Source of the DNA: Sulfuritalea sp.
GTDB lineage: Bacteria; Pseudomonadota; Gammaproteobacteria; Burkholderiales; Rhodocyclaceae
Direction of reading: 5' to 3'
DNA length: 37,735 nt
Assembly: GCA_011526165.1 (NCBI GenBank)
Contig: WYAY01000133.1
Coordinates: 1-37,735 of the forward strand
The position numbers and the translations under genes are program-made. Positions 6,507 through 14,805 of the stretch are shown piece after piece (positions within the stretch are counted from its first letter, which is position 1; every line of letters begins with the position of its first letter). The notes beneath the pieces are model-generated. The model was given only the letters and a program-made list of their open reading frames with translations, was not told where the DNA came from and did not search any database.

Positions 6507-8783
6507 CTATAGGTTCACTCCCACATAAGCCTTCTCGCGCGCGAGATGGATCTCGCCCTTCTGCTCGCGCAGCGCCTTGAGCATCTCGTCGCGCGCCAGG
6601 GCCAGCGAAGGCGTGCGCCCGCCGAGGCCGTAGATGCGCGAGTACAGGCGCGTGCCGCTGGCGGCGAGGTCGTATTCGTTGGCCACGCCGGCGAGCTCGG
6701 TGTACAGGCGCCCGCCGACGGCGCCGAAGGGGTCGTCGCGGTCGTACACGAAGACGTGCTTGCCGGCGATCAGCTTCGCCCACTCCGCCTTCGGGAAGGG
6801 GCGCAGCAGATTGGGATGCAGCACGCCGACCTCGACACCGATTGAAGCAAACTCGCGCGCCACCTCCTCGAAGGTGCCGTGCGCGGCGCCGGCGACGACG
6901 AACAGCGTCGGCGCCCGCTCGTTCCAGGCCTGCACCGCGCCGTAGCGGCGGCCGGTGGCGGCGGCGAACTTGTCGAACACCCTCTCGCACACCTCCAGCG
7001 CCAGCGCCATGGCGACATGGCGCTGGTAGTCGGTGTCCATGCGCGCGTTGGAGAGCTGCAGCGCGCCCATGATCGACTCGTTGGGCGTGAACACATAGCG
7101 CCGCACGTAGTCGAAGGCCGGGTCGGCGTAGAGCGCGCGCGCCTGCGCGTCGGTGAGCGCCAGGTAGCGCTCCGGCGCATGGCTCACCTCGAAGCCCTCG
7201 GAACCGACGATCACCGGCGTCATCACCGCGCGGTCGGGGATCATCTCGATGGCGCCGCGGCGCACGCGGCCGTCGGGCCCGATCAGGCGCGCCGGCCGGT
7301 ACTCGGCGTAGAGGCCGATGAGCCAGGCCATCAGGTGGAAGTCGTAGGCCTGCTGCACGTCGCGCGTCATGAAGACGATGTAGCCGGCGTCGAGCGCCAC
7401 CTTGTAGAGGTCGGAGTGGTCGTTCTCGACGTCGAGCGGCGCATTGAGCGAGCGCACCACGTTGGAGATCACCACGTTGCCCATGCGCATGCCGCCGATG
7501 GTGTGCAGGATCTCGGCCATCAGCGCCAGGCCCTGCGATGACGAGGCGGTGAACGCCAGCACGCGGTCGCGCGCCGCGCCCATCAGGGCGCCGGCGGCGC
7601 CGTGCTCGGACTCCGGCGTCACCGATTCGGCGGTAAGGTCTCCGTCGGCGATCATCTGCGCCAGGTATTCGACGATGGCCGTCTGCGGCGTGATCGGATA
7701 GGCCGCCACCACCGAGGGGAACTGGTTGAGCACCTGCGCCGCGGCGCGGGCGATGGCGCGGTTGCCTTCCTCGCACTGCACTTCCTGGCCGGCGGGCGGG
7801 TCGTTCGGCGCGACGCGGCCGAGCGCGGCGCGCGCCGGCAGTCCGGGCGCCTCGCCCAGCACCTGCTCGCGCGCCTGGCGCAGGGCGTTGACGTTGGCGC
7901 GCACCTTCTCGCCCGGACCGAACTTGTCGGTGAGCGAAGCTTCCACCACCTTGGCGAAGGCCTCGGCATCCACCGCCTCGGCGCCGAGCAGGCCGAGCAT
8001 GCCGCCGATCAGGGCGTAGTTGGGCGGCATGCGCTTGCCGCGCACCAGCCGGTCGGCGTCGAGCGTGCACAGGTGGTAGGGCTCGTGGAACTCGGCCACC
8101 TTGCGGAAGGCCTTCGGCTCCAGCTCGGTGTTGACGATGATGGCGATGTGGCGCGGATCGTGCGGCGGATACTCGCGCAGCAGCGTGCGCAGCAGCGGGA
8201 ACAGCTTCGGGTCGAACAGCAGCACCACGTCGGGCACGACGAAAGGCGCGTGGTTGAGGATGGGCTCGCGGCTGACCACGCCGTAACCCTTCACCGGCGC
8301 GCCCTTCTTCGAGGGATCGAAAAGCGGGAAGGCGCGGCCGTTGTAGCCGGCGGCAACGAAGGCGGCGACGAGGTCCTGCGTCGCCGAGACCACGCCCGAG
8401 CCGGCCGAGCCGAGCAGGAACACCTTGAGCTGGCGCGCCTCGATGCGGCGGACGAAGTCCTGGCTGGCGAAGGCGGGGTGCGTGGCATAGAGGCGCTGCA
8501 GGGCGCCGGCCGGGTCGAGGCCCTGCTCGCGCAGGGCGAGCAGCGATTCGACCGGATAGTTGCCGGGCTTCAGCGGTGCCTCGACGATGCCGGCGAGGAA
8601 GTCGCGCCCGGCGGCGTCGATGCCGCCGGTCTGGGCATCGTCGAGATCGCCGATGCGCAAGCCCCCGAGCGTGAAGCCGACGCGCCCGCGCGAGGCCATC
8701 TGCACGGCGCGGGCGAAGGCCACCAGGCTCTTGTGGCGGCTGGCGAGCACCTGCGGGTCGCCGCCGAGTTGGATCGCGGTCAT
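6507..8783 (-). CDS. 2-oxoacid:ferredoxin oxidoreductase, fused gamma-alpha subunit (pyruvate type)
   Basis: A 758-residue protein. Residues 1-110 are unassigned. Residues about 117-305 form a gamma (POR_C) domain, with VFLLGSAGSGVVSATQ as the glycine-rich entry and FDPSKKGAPVKGYGVV as the conserved mid-motif. From about 335 the alpha subunit follows: AAYPITPQTAIVEYL (around 361), a TPESEHGA region, TASSSQGLALMAEIL (412-426) and NDHSDLYKVAL. Together with the beta protein at 3593 it would complete a PFOR-type enzyme that decarboxylates a 2-oxoacid to the acyl-CoA and reduces ferredoxin. The start at 8783 is set by an ATGA overlap with the stop of the iron-sulfur protein gene, a sign of translational coupling. 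The long N-terminal piece before the gamma domain is unusual. Pyruvate is the likeliest substrate from the PorA-like alpha motifs, but this is not provable here. Confidence 0.85.
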   Translation of the reverse strand: MTAIQLGGDPQVLASRHKSLVAFARAVQMASRGRVGFTLGGLRIGDLDDAQTGGIDAAGRDFLAGIVEAPLKPGNYPVESLLALREQGLDPAGALQRLYATHPAFASQDFVRRIEARQLKVFLLGSAGSGVVSATQDLVAAFVAAGYNGRAFPLFDPSKKGAPVKGYGVVSREPILNHAPFVVPDVVLLFDPKLFPLLRTLLREYPPHDPRHIAIIVNTELEPKAFRKVAEFHEPYHLCTLDADRLVRGKRMPPNYALIGGMLGLLGAEAVDAEAFAKVVEASLTDKFGPGEKVRANVNALRQAREQVLGEAPGLPARAALGRVAPNDPPAGQEVQCEEGNRAIARAAAQVLNQFPSVVAAYPITPQTAIVEYLAQMIADGDLTAESVTPESEHGAAGALMGAARDRVLAFTASSSQGLALMAEILHTIGGMRMGNVVISNVVRSLNAPLDVENDHSDLYKVALDAGYIVFMTRDVQQAYDFHLMAWLIGLYAEYRPARLIGPDGRVRRGAIEMIPDRAVMTPVIVGSEGFEVSHAPERYLALTDAQARALYADPAFDYVRRYVFTPNESIMGALQLSNARMDTDYQRHVAMALALEVCERVFDKFAAATGRRYGAVQAWNERAPTLFVVAGAAHGTFEEVAREFASIGVEVGVLHPNLLRPFPKAEWAKLIAGKHVFVYDRDDPFGAVGGRLYTELAGVANEYDLAASGTRLYSRIYGLGGRTPSLALARDEMLKALREQKGEIHLAREKAYVGVNL

Positions 8784-10201
8784 TGTTTCTGTTCTCCCAT
8801 GTCGAACTGGCGCGGCGCGCCCTCGATGACGTCGTGCGGGCAGCAGGAGATGCAGATGCCGCAGGACTTGCAGTAATCCGGATCGACCTCGAAGACGAAG
8901 GGCTGCTGACCGAAGAGGTCTTCCATGTCGCCGATCGCGGCATGGCTGCCGTCGGCCTTCAGGAGCCAGGCGCGCAGGCCGCGCACCAGCGCCGGCATGG
9001 CGCCGGTCGGCACCAGCGGCACGATGCGGATGGCCGAGGTCTCGCCGCCGCCGCCCTCCGGGCAGTGGGTGACGCAGAGCGCGCATTCCGGCCCGAGGCA
9101 TTTCTCCAGCCGCGTGTACACCGGCACCTCGTTGCCGTAGGGCGTCTTCCAGGCGGTCGACGTGCCCGGCGGCAGCAGGCCGCCGATCGGGCGGCGCTTG
9201 GCGCCCAGGTAAGCCTGGCTGACGCGCGCCTGGCCGATCAGCTCGGCGAGGCGCTGGCGCCCGCCGGCCGAGTCGATCTCGATGTCGGCATGCAGCACCT
9301 CGTCGATGACCGCGTGCAGGATGGCGCCGAAGTCGTACTGGCCCTGCGTGAGACCGGACAGCGACGGCAGCGCCCGGTAGACGGTGCGCGCGGCGCGGCG
9401 CGCCAGCTCCGGCGCGCGGCCGTTCTCGCGCGCCCAGCGTTCGAGCTCGGCGTCCGGATCGCGGCTGTCGACGAAATGGCCGGCGACGCCCATGGTCTCG
9501 ATGAGCGGATAAAAGCCGGCCTCGTCGAGCGCCCGGTTGGCCGCCTTCAGGTCCTCGGCGTCATAGGGATCGAAAGTCAGTCCCGCCGACACGGCGAGCG
9601 GATTGGCCACCGCGAAGTCCGCCGGCGGCGGGTTGGCGGCGGCGTCCGCGGCATAGGGGTTGGGCAGTTCGACGAAGAGGGTCGACTCGTAGAGCGGGTT
9701 GACCATCTCCAGCGAGATGGCGCGCTCCGGACAGATGTAGATGCACTGCGCGCACTGCGAGTTGCCGGTGCATTCCTCGTCGCGACGCTGCTCGTCGGGC
9801 TTGCCGAAGCCGTCGTCGCTGTAGACGCGCTTGGGGCAGACCTGGATGCACAGGCGGCAGCCCTTGCACAGGGCGTAGTCGACGATCTGGCGGTAGATCG
9901 GCTGCGACTTGGCCGAAGGCTCGAGCAGCAGTTCGGGCGGCAGCGGCCCCTCGGCGATGAATTCGATGCGGCGCGCACGGCGCTTCGCCTCGGCCAGCGC
10001 TGCGGCGTCGAACAGCAGGCGGCGCAGGCGTTCGAGCACCGTGCCGTCGACCAGGGCGCGGGCCAGCGCCAGGCCCTCGACGTGGAAGCCTGCGGCGACG
10101 GCCTGCTGCGCCAGCGCCTCCAGCTCGGCGCCGGCGGCGGCCGGCGGCGGCGCCACGCGGCGCCGGCTGGCGCTGCTGGCAACGGGATTTTGCACGGTCA
10201 T
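8780..10201 (-). CDS. Four-cluster ferredoxin-type electron carrier of the oxidoreductase cluster
   Basis: A 473-residue protein with two separate pairs of [4Fe-4S] motifs. Pair one is C112-x2-C115-x2-C118-x3-C122-P with C144-x5-C150-x2-C153-x3-C157-P. Pair two is C368-x4-C373-x2-C376-x3-C380-P with C444-x2-C447-x2-C450-x3-C454-P. The first pair looks like the delta subunit of Kor/Oor enzymes and the second like the delta (PorD) subunit. About 210 cysteine-free residues lie between them, and residues 1-100 carry no cluster. It sits between the Kor-type and Por-type genes, 13 bases after the beta-gamma gene and overlapping the gamma-alpha gene by four bases. The start at 10201 has AGAGGTG six bases upstream. 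I infer that it collects electrons from one or both oxidoreductases. It has no NAD or flavin motif, so the final acceptor must be elsewhere. Confidence 0.85.
   Translation of the reverse strand: MTVQNPVASSASRRRVAPPPAAAGAELEALAQQAVAAGFHVEGLALARALVDGTVLERLRRLLFDAAALAEAKRRARRIEFIAEGPLPPELLLEPSAKSQPIYRQIVDYALCKGCRLCIQVCPKRVYSDDGFGKPDEQRRDEECTGNSQCAQCIYICPERAISLEMVNPLYESTLFVELPNPYAADAAANPPPADFAVANPLAVSAGLTFDPYDAEDLKAANRALDEAGFYPLIETMGVAGHFVDSRDPDAELERWARENGRAPELARRAARTVYRALPSLSGLTQGQYDFGAILHAVIDEVLHADIEIDSAGGRQRLAELIGQARVSQAYLGAKRRPIGGLLPPGTSTAWKTPYGNEVPVYTRLEKCLGPECALCVTHCPEGGGGETSAIRIVPLVPTGAMPALVRGLRAWLLKADGSHAAIGDMEDLFGQQPFVFEVDPDYCKSCGICISCCPHDVIEGAPRQFDMGEQKQ
9574..9582 (-). repeat. Recurring motif GACTGACTT inside the four-cluster ferredoxin gene
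   Basis: On the coding strand it reads GGCGGGACTGACTTTCGA, encoding Ala-Gly-Leu-Thr-Phe-Asp. The 14-base core GGGACTGACTTTCG recurs exactly at 35171 in yhdP. Confidence 0.6.
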
Positions 10202-10214
10202 TGCATCACCTCTC

Positions 10215-11720
10215 TCAAAGTCCCTTGAGGCGGTCCGCCTCGGCGAAGCCGGTGGCGAGCGCCTTCTGGTTGAGGGCCGGGTTCTTCTTGCCGACGCTCT
10301 TCATCACGGCGGCGGTGACGGCCTCGCGCGACATCAGGCCGAAGTAGTCGAGCGCCAGGGCCAGCGCCAGGATGTTGATGCCGAGCTCGCGCTTCGGCGG
10401 GCGCACCTCGCGCGCCAGCAGCTCGCCGATGGGCGAGGCGATGACGCGCGGGTCGTCGTAGGTCTCGCGCACCGCCGTGGCGTTGGCGAGGATGCGGCCG
10501 TCGGGCGCCACCTCCTTGCGGAACTTGTCGAACGTCTCCTGGTTCAGCGCCACCAGCACGTCGAGCCGGTCGGACTGCGGGAAGTGGATCTCGCCGTCGC
10601 TGATGGTGACGTCGGAGTAGGCCTCGCCGCCGCGCGCCTCGGGGCCGTAGTTCTTCATGAAGACGCCGTTCTTGCCCGCGCGCACCGCCGCCGCAAGGGC
10701 GATCTCGCCGGCGCTGATGACGCCCTGCCCGCCCGAGCCGGCGAAGCGCAGCGAGGTGCGCTTGGCGCGCAGGTCGGTCTCGGGTTGCGGCGACACTGCC
10801 TCGACCTCTTCCCGCCCCGCCTCGACCGCCTTTCTGCTGCGCGCCAGGCAGTCGGCGTAGCCGGGCGTGTTCTGCAGGTCCGGGCGCGCCACGCGGTGGA
10901 TGACGCCGAGCGGCTTCAGGCGCGCGCGCTCCTCCGCCGTCATCTCGCGCCAGCGCTCCACCGACGCGATCTGCTGCTCGATGTGCTGGCGGTAGCGGAA
11001 GGACTCGGCGCGCTTGTTGCGCGTGCCCCAGCCGGTGTGGCAGAAGCCGAGGACGTTGATGAAGGAGAAGCCCTTGTGGGCCAGCCCTTCCGCGATCAGT
11101 TCGTCGAGCTGGTCCTGGTGCTCCTGCAGGGTGGTCACCGCGCCCTGGGCGACGAAGCCGGCGCCGGCGCCGATGGCCAGGTCGATCAGGCTGAAGGACG
11201 GCTCGAACACGCCGTAGGGCGCCGAGGCGCCGACCTCGCCCTGCGGCGAAGTCGGCGAGTGCTGCGCGCCGGTCATGCCGTAGGAGTGGTTGTCGTAGAC
11301 GATCAGCGTCATGTCGAGGTTGCGCCGCGCGGCATGGATGAAGTGGTTGCCGCCGATGGCGAAGATGTCGCCGTCGCCGGCGGCCAGCACCACGGTGAGC
11401 TCGGGCCGCGCCATCTTCAGCCCCGAGGCGAAGGCGAGCGAGCGGCCGTGGGTGGTGTGCACGGTGTTGAAGTCGAGGTGGCCCGGCATGCGCGAGGTGC
11501 AGCCGATGCCGGAGACCATGGCGACGTTGTTCTTGATCGCCTCGACGCCGGCCGGATCCATGTAGTCGACGCCGAGGCGGCGGCCGAGCTGGCGCATCAG
11601 CGCCACCTGGATCGAGCGCTGCATGTTGCCCAGGCCGCAGCCCTCGCACCAGATGTTGCGGCGCATCTGCGTGCGCCGCAGGTCGGGCATTTCAAGCGAG
11701 CAGACAAAGGGGGCGTTCAT
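10215..11720 (-). CDS. 2-oxoacid:ferredoxin oxidoreductase, fused beta-gamma subunit (2-oxoglutarate type)
   Basis: A 501-residue fusion. Residues 1-280 are a KorB/OorB-type beta subunit: WCEGCG (C25, C28), SGIGCTSRMPGH (C74), AAGDGDIFAIGGNHFIHAAR (TPP site, 115-118 GDGD), VYDNHSYGMTGAQHSPT and FCHTGWGT (C227) supply the TPP pocket and the [4Fe-4S] ligands. Residues about 322-500 are a gamma domain: RFAGSGGQGVISAGEIAL, then NYGPEARGGEAYSDV. Gamma is more often a separate subunit or fused in front of alpha, so beta-gamma is an unusual order. With the stand-alone alpha encoded upstream (11800-13077) it makes a complete enzyme of the 2-oxoglutarate/2-oxoisovalerate family. The ATG at 11720 follows GGAGGGGG. 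A 79-base spacer with a hairpin separates it from the alpha gene. Substrate assignment is tentative. Confidence 0.87.
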   Translation of the reverse strand: MNAPFVCSLEMPDLRRTQMRRNIWCEGCGLGNMQRSIQVALMRQLGRRLGVDYMDPAGVEAIKNNVAMVSGIGCTSRMPGHLDFNTVHTTHGRSLAFASGLKMARPELTVVLAAGDGDIFAIGGNHFIHAARRNLDMTLIVYDNHSYGMTGAQHSPTSPQGEVGASAPYGVFEPSFSLIDLAIGAGAGFVAQGAVTTLQEHQDQLDELIAEGLAHKGFSFINVLGFCHTGWGTRNKRAESFRYRQHIEQQIASVERWREMTAEERARLKPLGVIHRVARPDLQNTPGYADCLARSRKAVEAGREEVEAVSPQPETDLRAKRTSLRFAGSGGQGVISAGEIALAAAVRAGKNGVFMKNYGPEARGGEAYSDVTISDGEIHFPQSDRLDVLVALNQETFDKFRKEVAPDGRILANATAVRETYDDPRVIASPIGELLAREVRPPKRELGINILALALALDYFGLMSREAVTAAVMKSVGKKNPALNQKALATGFAEADRLKGL

Positions 11721-11739
11721 CGTGGTGCCCTCCCCCCTG

Positions 11740-11760
11740 CCCCCTCCCGGCGGGAGGGGG
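11740..11760. repeat. GC-rich hairpin in the alpha to beta-gamma spacer
   Basis: A perfect 9-bp stem (11740-11748 with 11752-11760, loop GGC) of CCCCCTCCC type, in the 79-base gap between the alpha and beta-gamma genes. It resembles the two hairpins at 6432-6493. Its right side ends 20 bases upstream of the beta-gamma ATG and supplies the GGAGGGGG ribosome site, so folding could mask translation. Confidence 0.55.
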
Positions 11761-11799
11761 TGACGACAGTTCGCCGCTGCGCGGCGCCGGTTTCCTGGT

Positions 11800-13077
11800 T
11801 CATCGCACGATCTCCTGGTGAATGTCGCGCGGCGCGATGAGGCGCATGTCGACGCGGTGTATGCCGATCACCGGCGGCGGCGGCGTGCCGGCGGCGCGTG
11901 CCGCCTCGCAGGCGAGGCGCTCGACTTCCAGCCGGTACTGGCCGAGGTTGAGCTCGGCGACGACGACCTTCTTCGCGCGCGCCAGGTGCGGCGCGAAGGC
12001 GCCGGCATCCGAGGGCCACAGCGTGATCGGGCGCAAGAGCCCCGCCTTGACGCCCTGGGCGCGCGCCTCCAGCACGGCGTCCTTGGCGGCGCGGGCGGTG
12101 ATGCCGTAGGCCACCACCAGCACCTCGGCGTCCTCGGCGAGGAAGCTCTCGGTCTTGAGGATGTCGGCGCGCGCCTCCTTCGTCTCCAGCTTGGCGTGGA
12201 TGCGTTTCTGCAGCTGGTCGATCAGGCGCACGTCCTTGGTCGGCAGGCCCTTGCGGTTGTGGTAGAGGCCGGTGAAGTGGGCACGGTAGCCCTCGCCGAA
12301 GGGCGCCAGCGGCGGCACGCCGCTGGCGGTCTGGCCGAAGGCCTCGTAGTCCTCCGGCGCGCCGGAGGGATAGGGGCGATTGACAACGGGCACGAGGTCG
12401 AGCGGCGGCAGCAGCACCGGCTCCTTCATCTGCGCCACCTTGGCGTCGGGCAGCAGGATCACCGGCGTGCGGTACTTCTCGGCGATGTTGAAGGCGCGCA
12501 CCGTCTCCTCCCAGCACTCCTGCACCGTGGCCGGCGCGATGGCGACGATGGGATGGTCGCCGTGGGTGCCCCAGCGCGCCTGCATCACGTCGGACTGGCC
12601 GGGATCGGTCGGACCGCCGGTCGAGGGTCCGCCGCGCATGACGTTCACCACCACCAGCGGCACTTCCACCAGGCAGGCGTAGCCGAGGTTTTCCTGCTTG
12701 AGCGAGAAACCGGGGCCGGAGGTGGCGGTGAAGGCCTTGACGCCGCCGAGCGAGGCGCCGATGGCGGCGGCGATGCCGGCGATCTCGTCCTCCATCTGCA
12801 GGTAGCTGCCGCCGTGGCCCATGATGTGACGCGCGGCGTATTCGAGCACCTCGGTCGAGGGCGTGATCGGATAGCCGCCGAAGAAGCGCGCACCGGCTTC
12901 GAGCGCCGCCTGCGCGATGGCGTCGTTGCCGCCCAGGGTGGTGCGCCGCGCCTGCTTCAGGCGTCCGGCCTGGATGGCCTCCCGCACTGCATTCACCCGG
13001 CGCAGGTCGATGACCGGTGCCGAGCCCGCCGCCGGCGCGCGTCGCGCCTGCGCGGCCTCTGCCGCTGCTGCTGACAT
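11800..13077 (-). CDS. korA: 2-oxoacid:ferredoxin oxidoreductase alpha subunit (2-oxoglutarate type)
   Basis: A 425-residue alpha subunit. It has GGYPITPSTEVLEYAA (67-80), TATSGPGFSLKQEN (118-130) and RGGPSTGGPTDPGQSDVMQ followed by ARWGTHGDHP (148-176), which is the signature of KorA/VorB/OorA proteins. Residues 1-45 are a low-complexity leader. The gamma domain that precedes alpha in some KorA proteins is absent; it is carried by the next gene instead. The enzyme would convert a 2-oxoacid plus CoA to acyl-CoA, CO2 and reduced ferredoxin; 2-oxoglutarate is the best guess. The start at 13077 is chosen for GAGGAAAT just upstream; a longer frame reaches 13200 through AT-rich DNA and is unlikely. 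It is the first gene of the five-gene cluster and is divergent from chrA. Confidence 0.88.
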   Translation of the reverse strand: MSAAAAEAAQARRAPAAGSAPVIDLRRVNAVREAIQAGRLKQARRTTLGGNDAIAQAALEAGARFFGGYPITPSTEVLEYAARHIMGHGGSYLQMEDEIAGIAAAIGASLGGVKAFTATSGPGFSLKQENLGYACLVEVPLVVVNVMRGGPSTGGPTDPGQSDVMQARWGTHGDHPIVAIAPATVQECWEETVRAFNIAEKYRTPVILLPDAKVAQMKEPVLLPPLDLVPVVNRPYPSGAPEDYEAFGQTASGVPPLAPFGEGYRAHFTGLYHNRKGLPTKDVRLIDQLQKRIHAKLETKEARADILKTESFLAEDAEVLVVAYGITARAAKDAVLEARAQGVKAGLLRPITLWPSDAGAFAPHLARAKKVVVAELNLGQYRLEVERLACEAARAAGTPPPPVIGIHRVDMRLIAPRDIHQEIVR

Positions 13078-13105
13078 GATTTCCTCGCTCCTGGACGCGC
13101 CCCGC

Positions 13106-13119
13106 CGCGATGCATCGCG
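13106..13119. promoter_or_regulatory. 14-bp palindrome upstream of the oxidoreductase cluster
   Basis: CGCGATGCATCGCG is a perfect palindrome 29 bases before the korA ATG. It lies next to the AT-rich stretch 13121-13165 (runs of A/T such as TATTTTTTTAA and ATTTGATATATAG) where the promoter most likely lies. It is placed so that a bound regulator could block transcription start or early elongation. No regulator is known from the sequence. Confidence 0.4.
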
Positions 13120-13443
13120 ATCTATTTTTTTAAGGCGCAAATATTTGATATATAGGATATTCCCCCGCGGACCCACTAGGCCGCACGATAGCCGAGTCAC
13201 CGGGAATTCTCAACTTTCCTGATGGGGGTATATGGCGATCTTTTGACCTGAGGCAAAAGTCAGTCTGCGCGGGACGGCGGTGCGATGAACTTGCCGCACC
13301 GCCGACTGCCCCGCCCGGCGACTGTCATTCATGGCGCAGTCATTCTGTTAAAATTTTTCCGCCGGGAAATCGCGGACTCCCGGCTTTCCCAAGACGGTGT
13401 CCCGTCCAAGTGCCGCCCATCGTGATTCCTGCGAGGATATATC
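13120..13443. other. Divergent intergenic region between korA and chrA
   Basis: No gene is seen here. The korA side is strikingly AT-rich (13121-13165) for this genome. The middle has an inverted repeat CTTTTG / CAAAAG (13240-13259) overlapping one copy of the recurring AAGTCAGTC motif (13257-13265). On the chrA side a strong hairpin (13275-13284 with 13295-13304, 10-nt loop) precedes a possible -10 box TAAAAT (13349-13354). No clear -35 box accompanies it; two direct GTCATTC repeats (13324, 13339) lie there. Promoter positions are tentative. Confidence 0.5.
13257..13265 (-). repeat. Recurring motif GACTGACTT, intergenic copy
   Basis: Reads CAGACTGACTTTTGCC on the minus strand, pointing toward korA. 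It is one of seven exact copies of the 9-mer in the window and one of two outside genes. The flanks resemble the other intergenic copy at 27574. Confidence 0.6.
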
Positions 13444-14805
13444 GTGGACACCGACAACACCCAAGCTCCCCCACCCGTTTCGCTCGGCGAGGCGTTTCTC
13501 TACTGGCTGAAGCTCGGCTTCATCAGCTTCGGCGGCCCGGCCGGGCAGATTTCCATGATGCACCAGGAACTGGTCGAGCGCCGGCGCTGGATCTCCGAGC
13601 GGCGCTTCCTGCATGCCCTCAACTATTGCATGCTGCTGCCCGGCCCGGAGGCGACGCAGCTGGCCGTCTACATCGGCTGGATGATGCATCGCACGCCCGG
13701 CGGCATCATCGCCGGCGTGCTGTTCGTGCTGCCCTCGCTGTTCCTCCTCATCCTGCTCACCTGGATCTATCTGGCCTTCGGCAGCCTGCCCGTGGTGGCC
13801 GGCATCCTCTACGGCATCAAGCCGGCGGTGACCGCGATCGTGGTGTTCGCGGCGTACCGCATCGGCTCGCGCGCGCTGAAGAACGGCGTGCTGTGGGCGA
13901 TGGCGGCGGCGGCCTTCGTCGCCATCTTCGCCTTCGACGTACCCTTCCCGGCCATCGTCCTCGTCGCCGCCCTCCTCGGCTACGTCGGCGGCCAGCTCGC
14001 ACCGGGGAAGTTCAAGGCCGGCGGCGGCCACGGCGCGGCCGACAAGCATTTCGGCCCGGCCCTCATCGACGACGATACGCCGCCGCCATCCTGGGTGCGC
14101 TTCTCCTGGGGCCGGCTGGTCGGCTATAGCGCTGTCGGCCTCGCGCTCTGGGCCGGCGCCATGGCGCTGCTGACGGCGCAGGGCGGCTGGGGCGGCGTGC
14201 TGACGCAGATGGGCTGGTTCTTCACCAAGGCGGCGCTGCTCACCTTCGGCGGCGCCTATGCCGTGCTGCCCTACGTCTACCAGGGCGGCGTCGAGACCTA
14301 CGGCTGGCTCAGCGGCCCGCAGATGATCGACGGCCTGGCGCTGGGCGAGACGACGCCGGGGCCGCTGATCATGGTGGTGGCCTTCGTCGGCTTCGTCGGC
14401 GGCTGGACCAAGGAAATTTTCGGCACCGAATCGCTGTTCCTCGCCGGCGCGGCGGGCGCGACGGTAGCGACCTTCTTCACCTTCCTGCCCTCATTCCTGT
14501 TCATCCTCGTCGGCGGCCCGCTGGTGGAGGCGACCCACGGCGACATCAAGTTCACCGCGCCGCTGACCGGCATCACCGCCGCCGTCGTCGGCGTCATCGT
14601 TAACCTGGCGGTATTCTTCGCCTGGCACGTGCTGTGGCCGCAGGCCAGCGCGGCAGCGCCCTTCGCCGGAGGCTTCGAATGGCCGGCGGCGCTGATCGGG
14701 CTGGCCGCCGCCGTCGCCCTGTTCCGCTACAAGCTCGGCATCATGCCGGTGATCGGCGCCTGCGCGGCGGCGGGGCTGGCCCTTTCTCTCTTGCCGGCCG
14801 CATGA
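13444..14805 (+). CDS. chrA: Chromate transporter ChrA (long, two-domain form)
   Basis: A 453-residue inner-membrane protein of the CHR family, with the usual duplication of the Chromate_transp domain. The N-terminal half opens with LKLGFISFGGPAGQISMMHQ and continues to YCMLLPGPEATQLAVYIGW. The C-terminal half repeats it as TKAALLTFGGAYAVLPYVYQ and LALGETTPGPLIMVVAF. About ten hydrophobic segments are visible, and the two halves are joined by a hydrophilic linker around residues 185-225. ChrA exports chromate using the membrane potential, which gives chromate resistance. The start is GTG at 13444, with GCGAGGAT upstream. The ATGATG at its stop overlaps the next gene's start, so both are translated together. 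No ChrB-type regulator is present. Confidence 0.92.
   Translation: MDTDNTQAPPPVSLGEAFLYWLKLGFISFGGPAGQISMMHQELVERRRWISERRFLHALNYCMLLPGPEATQLAVYIGWMMHRTPGGIIAGVLFVLPSLFLLILLTWIYLAFGSLPVVAGILYGIKPAVTAIVVFAAYRIGSRALKNGVLWAMAAAAFVAIFAFDVPFPAIVLVAALLGYVGGQLAPGKFKAGGGHGAADKHFGPALIDDDTPPPSWVRFSWGRLVGYSAVGLALWAGAMALLTAQGGWGGVLTQMGWFFTKAALLTFGGAYAVLPYVYQGGVETYGWLSGPQMIDGLALGETTPGPLIMVVAFVGFVGGWTKEIFGTESLFLAGAAGATVATFFTFLPSFLFILVGGPLVEATHGDIKFTAPLTGITAAVVGVIVNLAVFFAWHVLWPQASAAAPFAGGFEWPAALIGLAAAVALFRYKLGIMPVIGACAAAGLALSLLPAA

Noticed and set aside
3617-6580. A 987-codon open frame on the plus strand
   Set aside because: It lies antisense to the beta-subunit gene, which has clear family motifs. Its product is repetitive Arg/Gly/Val-rich sequence with no domain, as expected from GC-rich antisense frames.
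13078-13200. Longer N-terminus for korA starting at 13200
   Set aside because: The extra 41 codons run through AT-rich intergenic DNA with no family similarity, while the ATG at 13077 has a good ribosome site.
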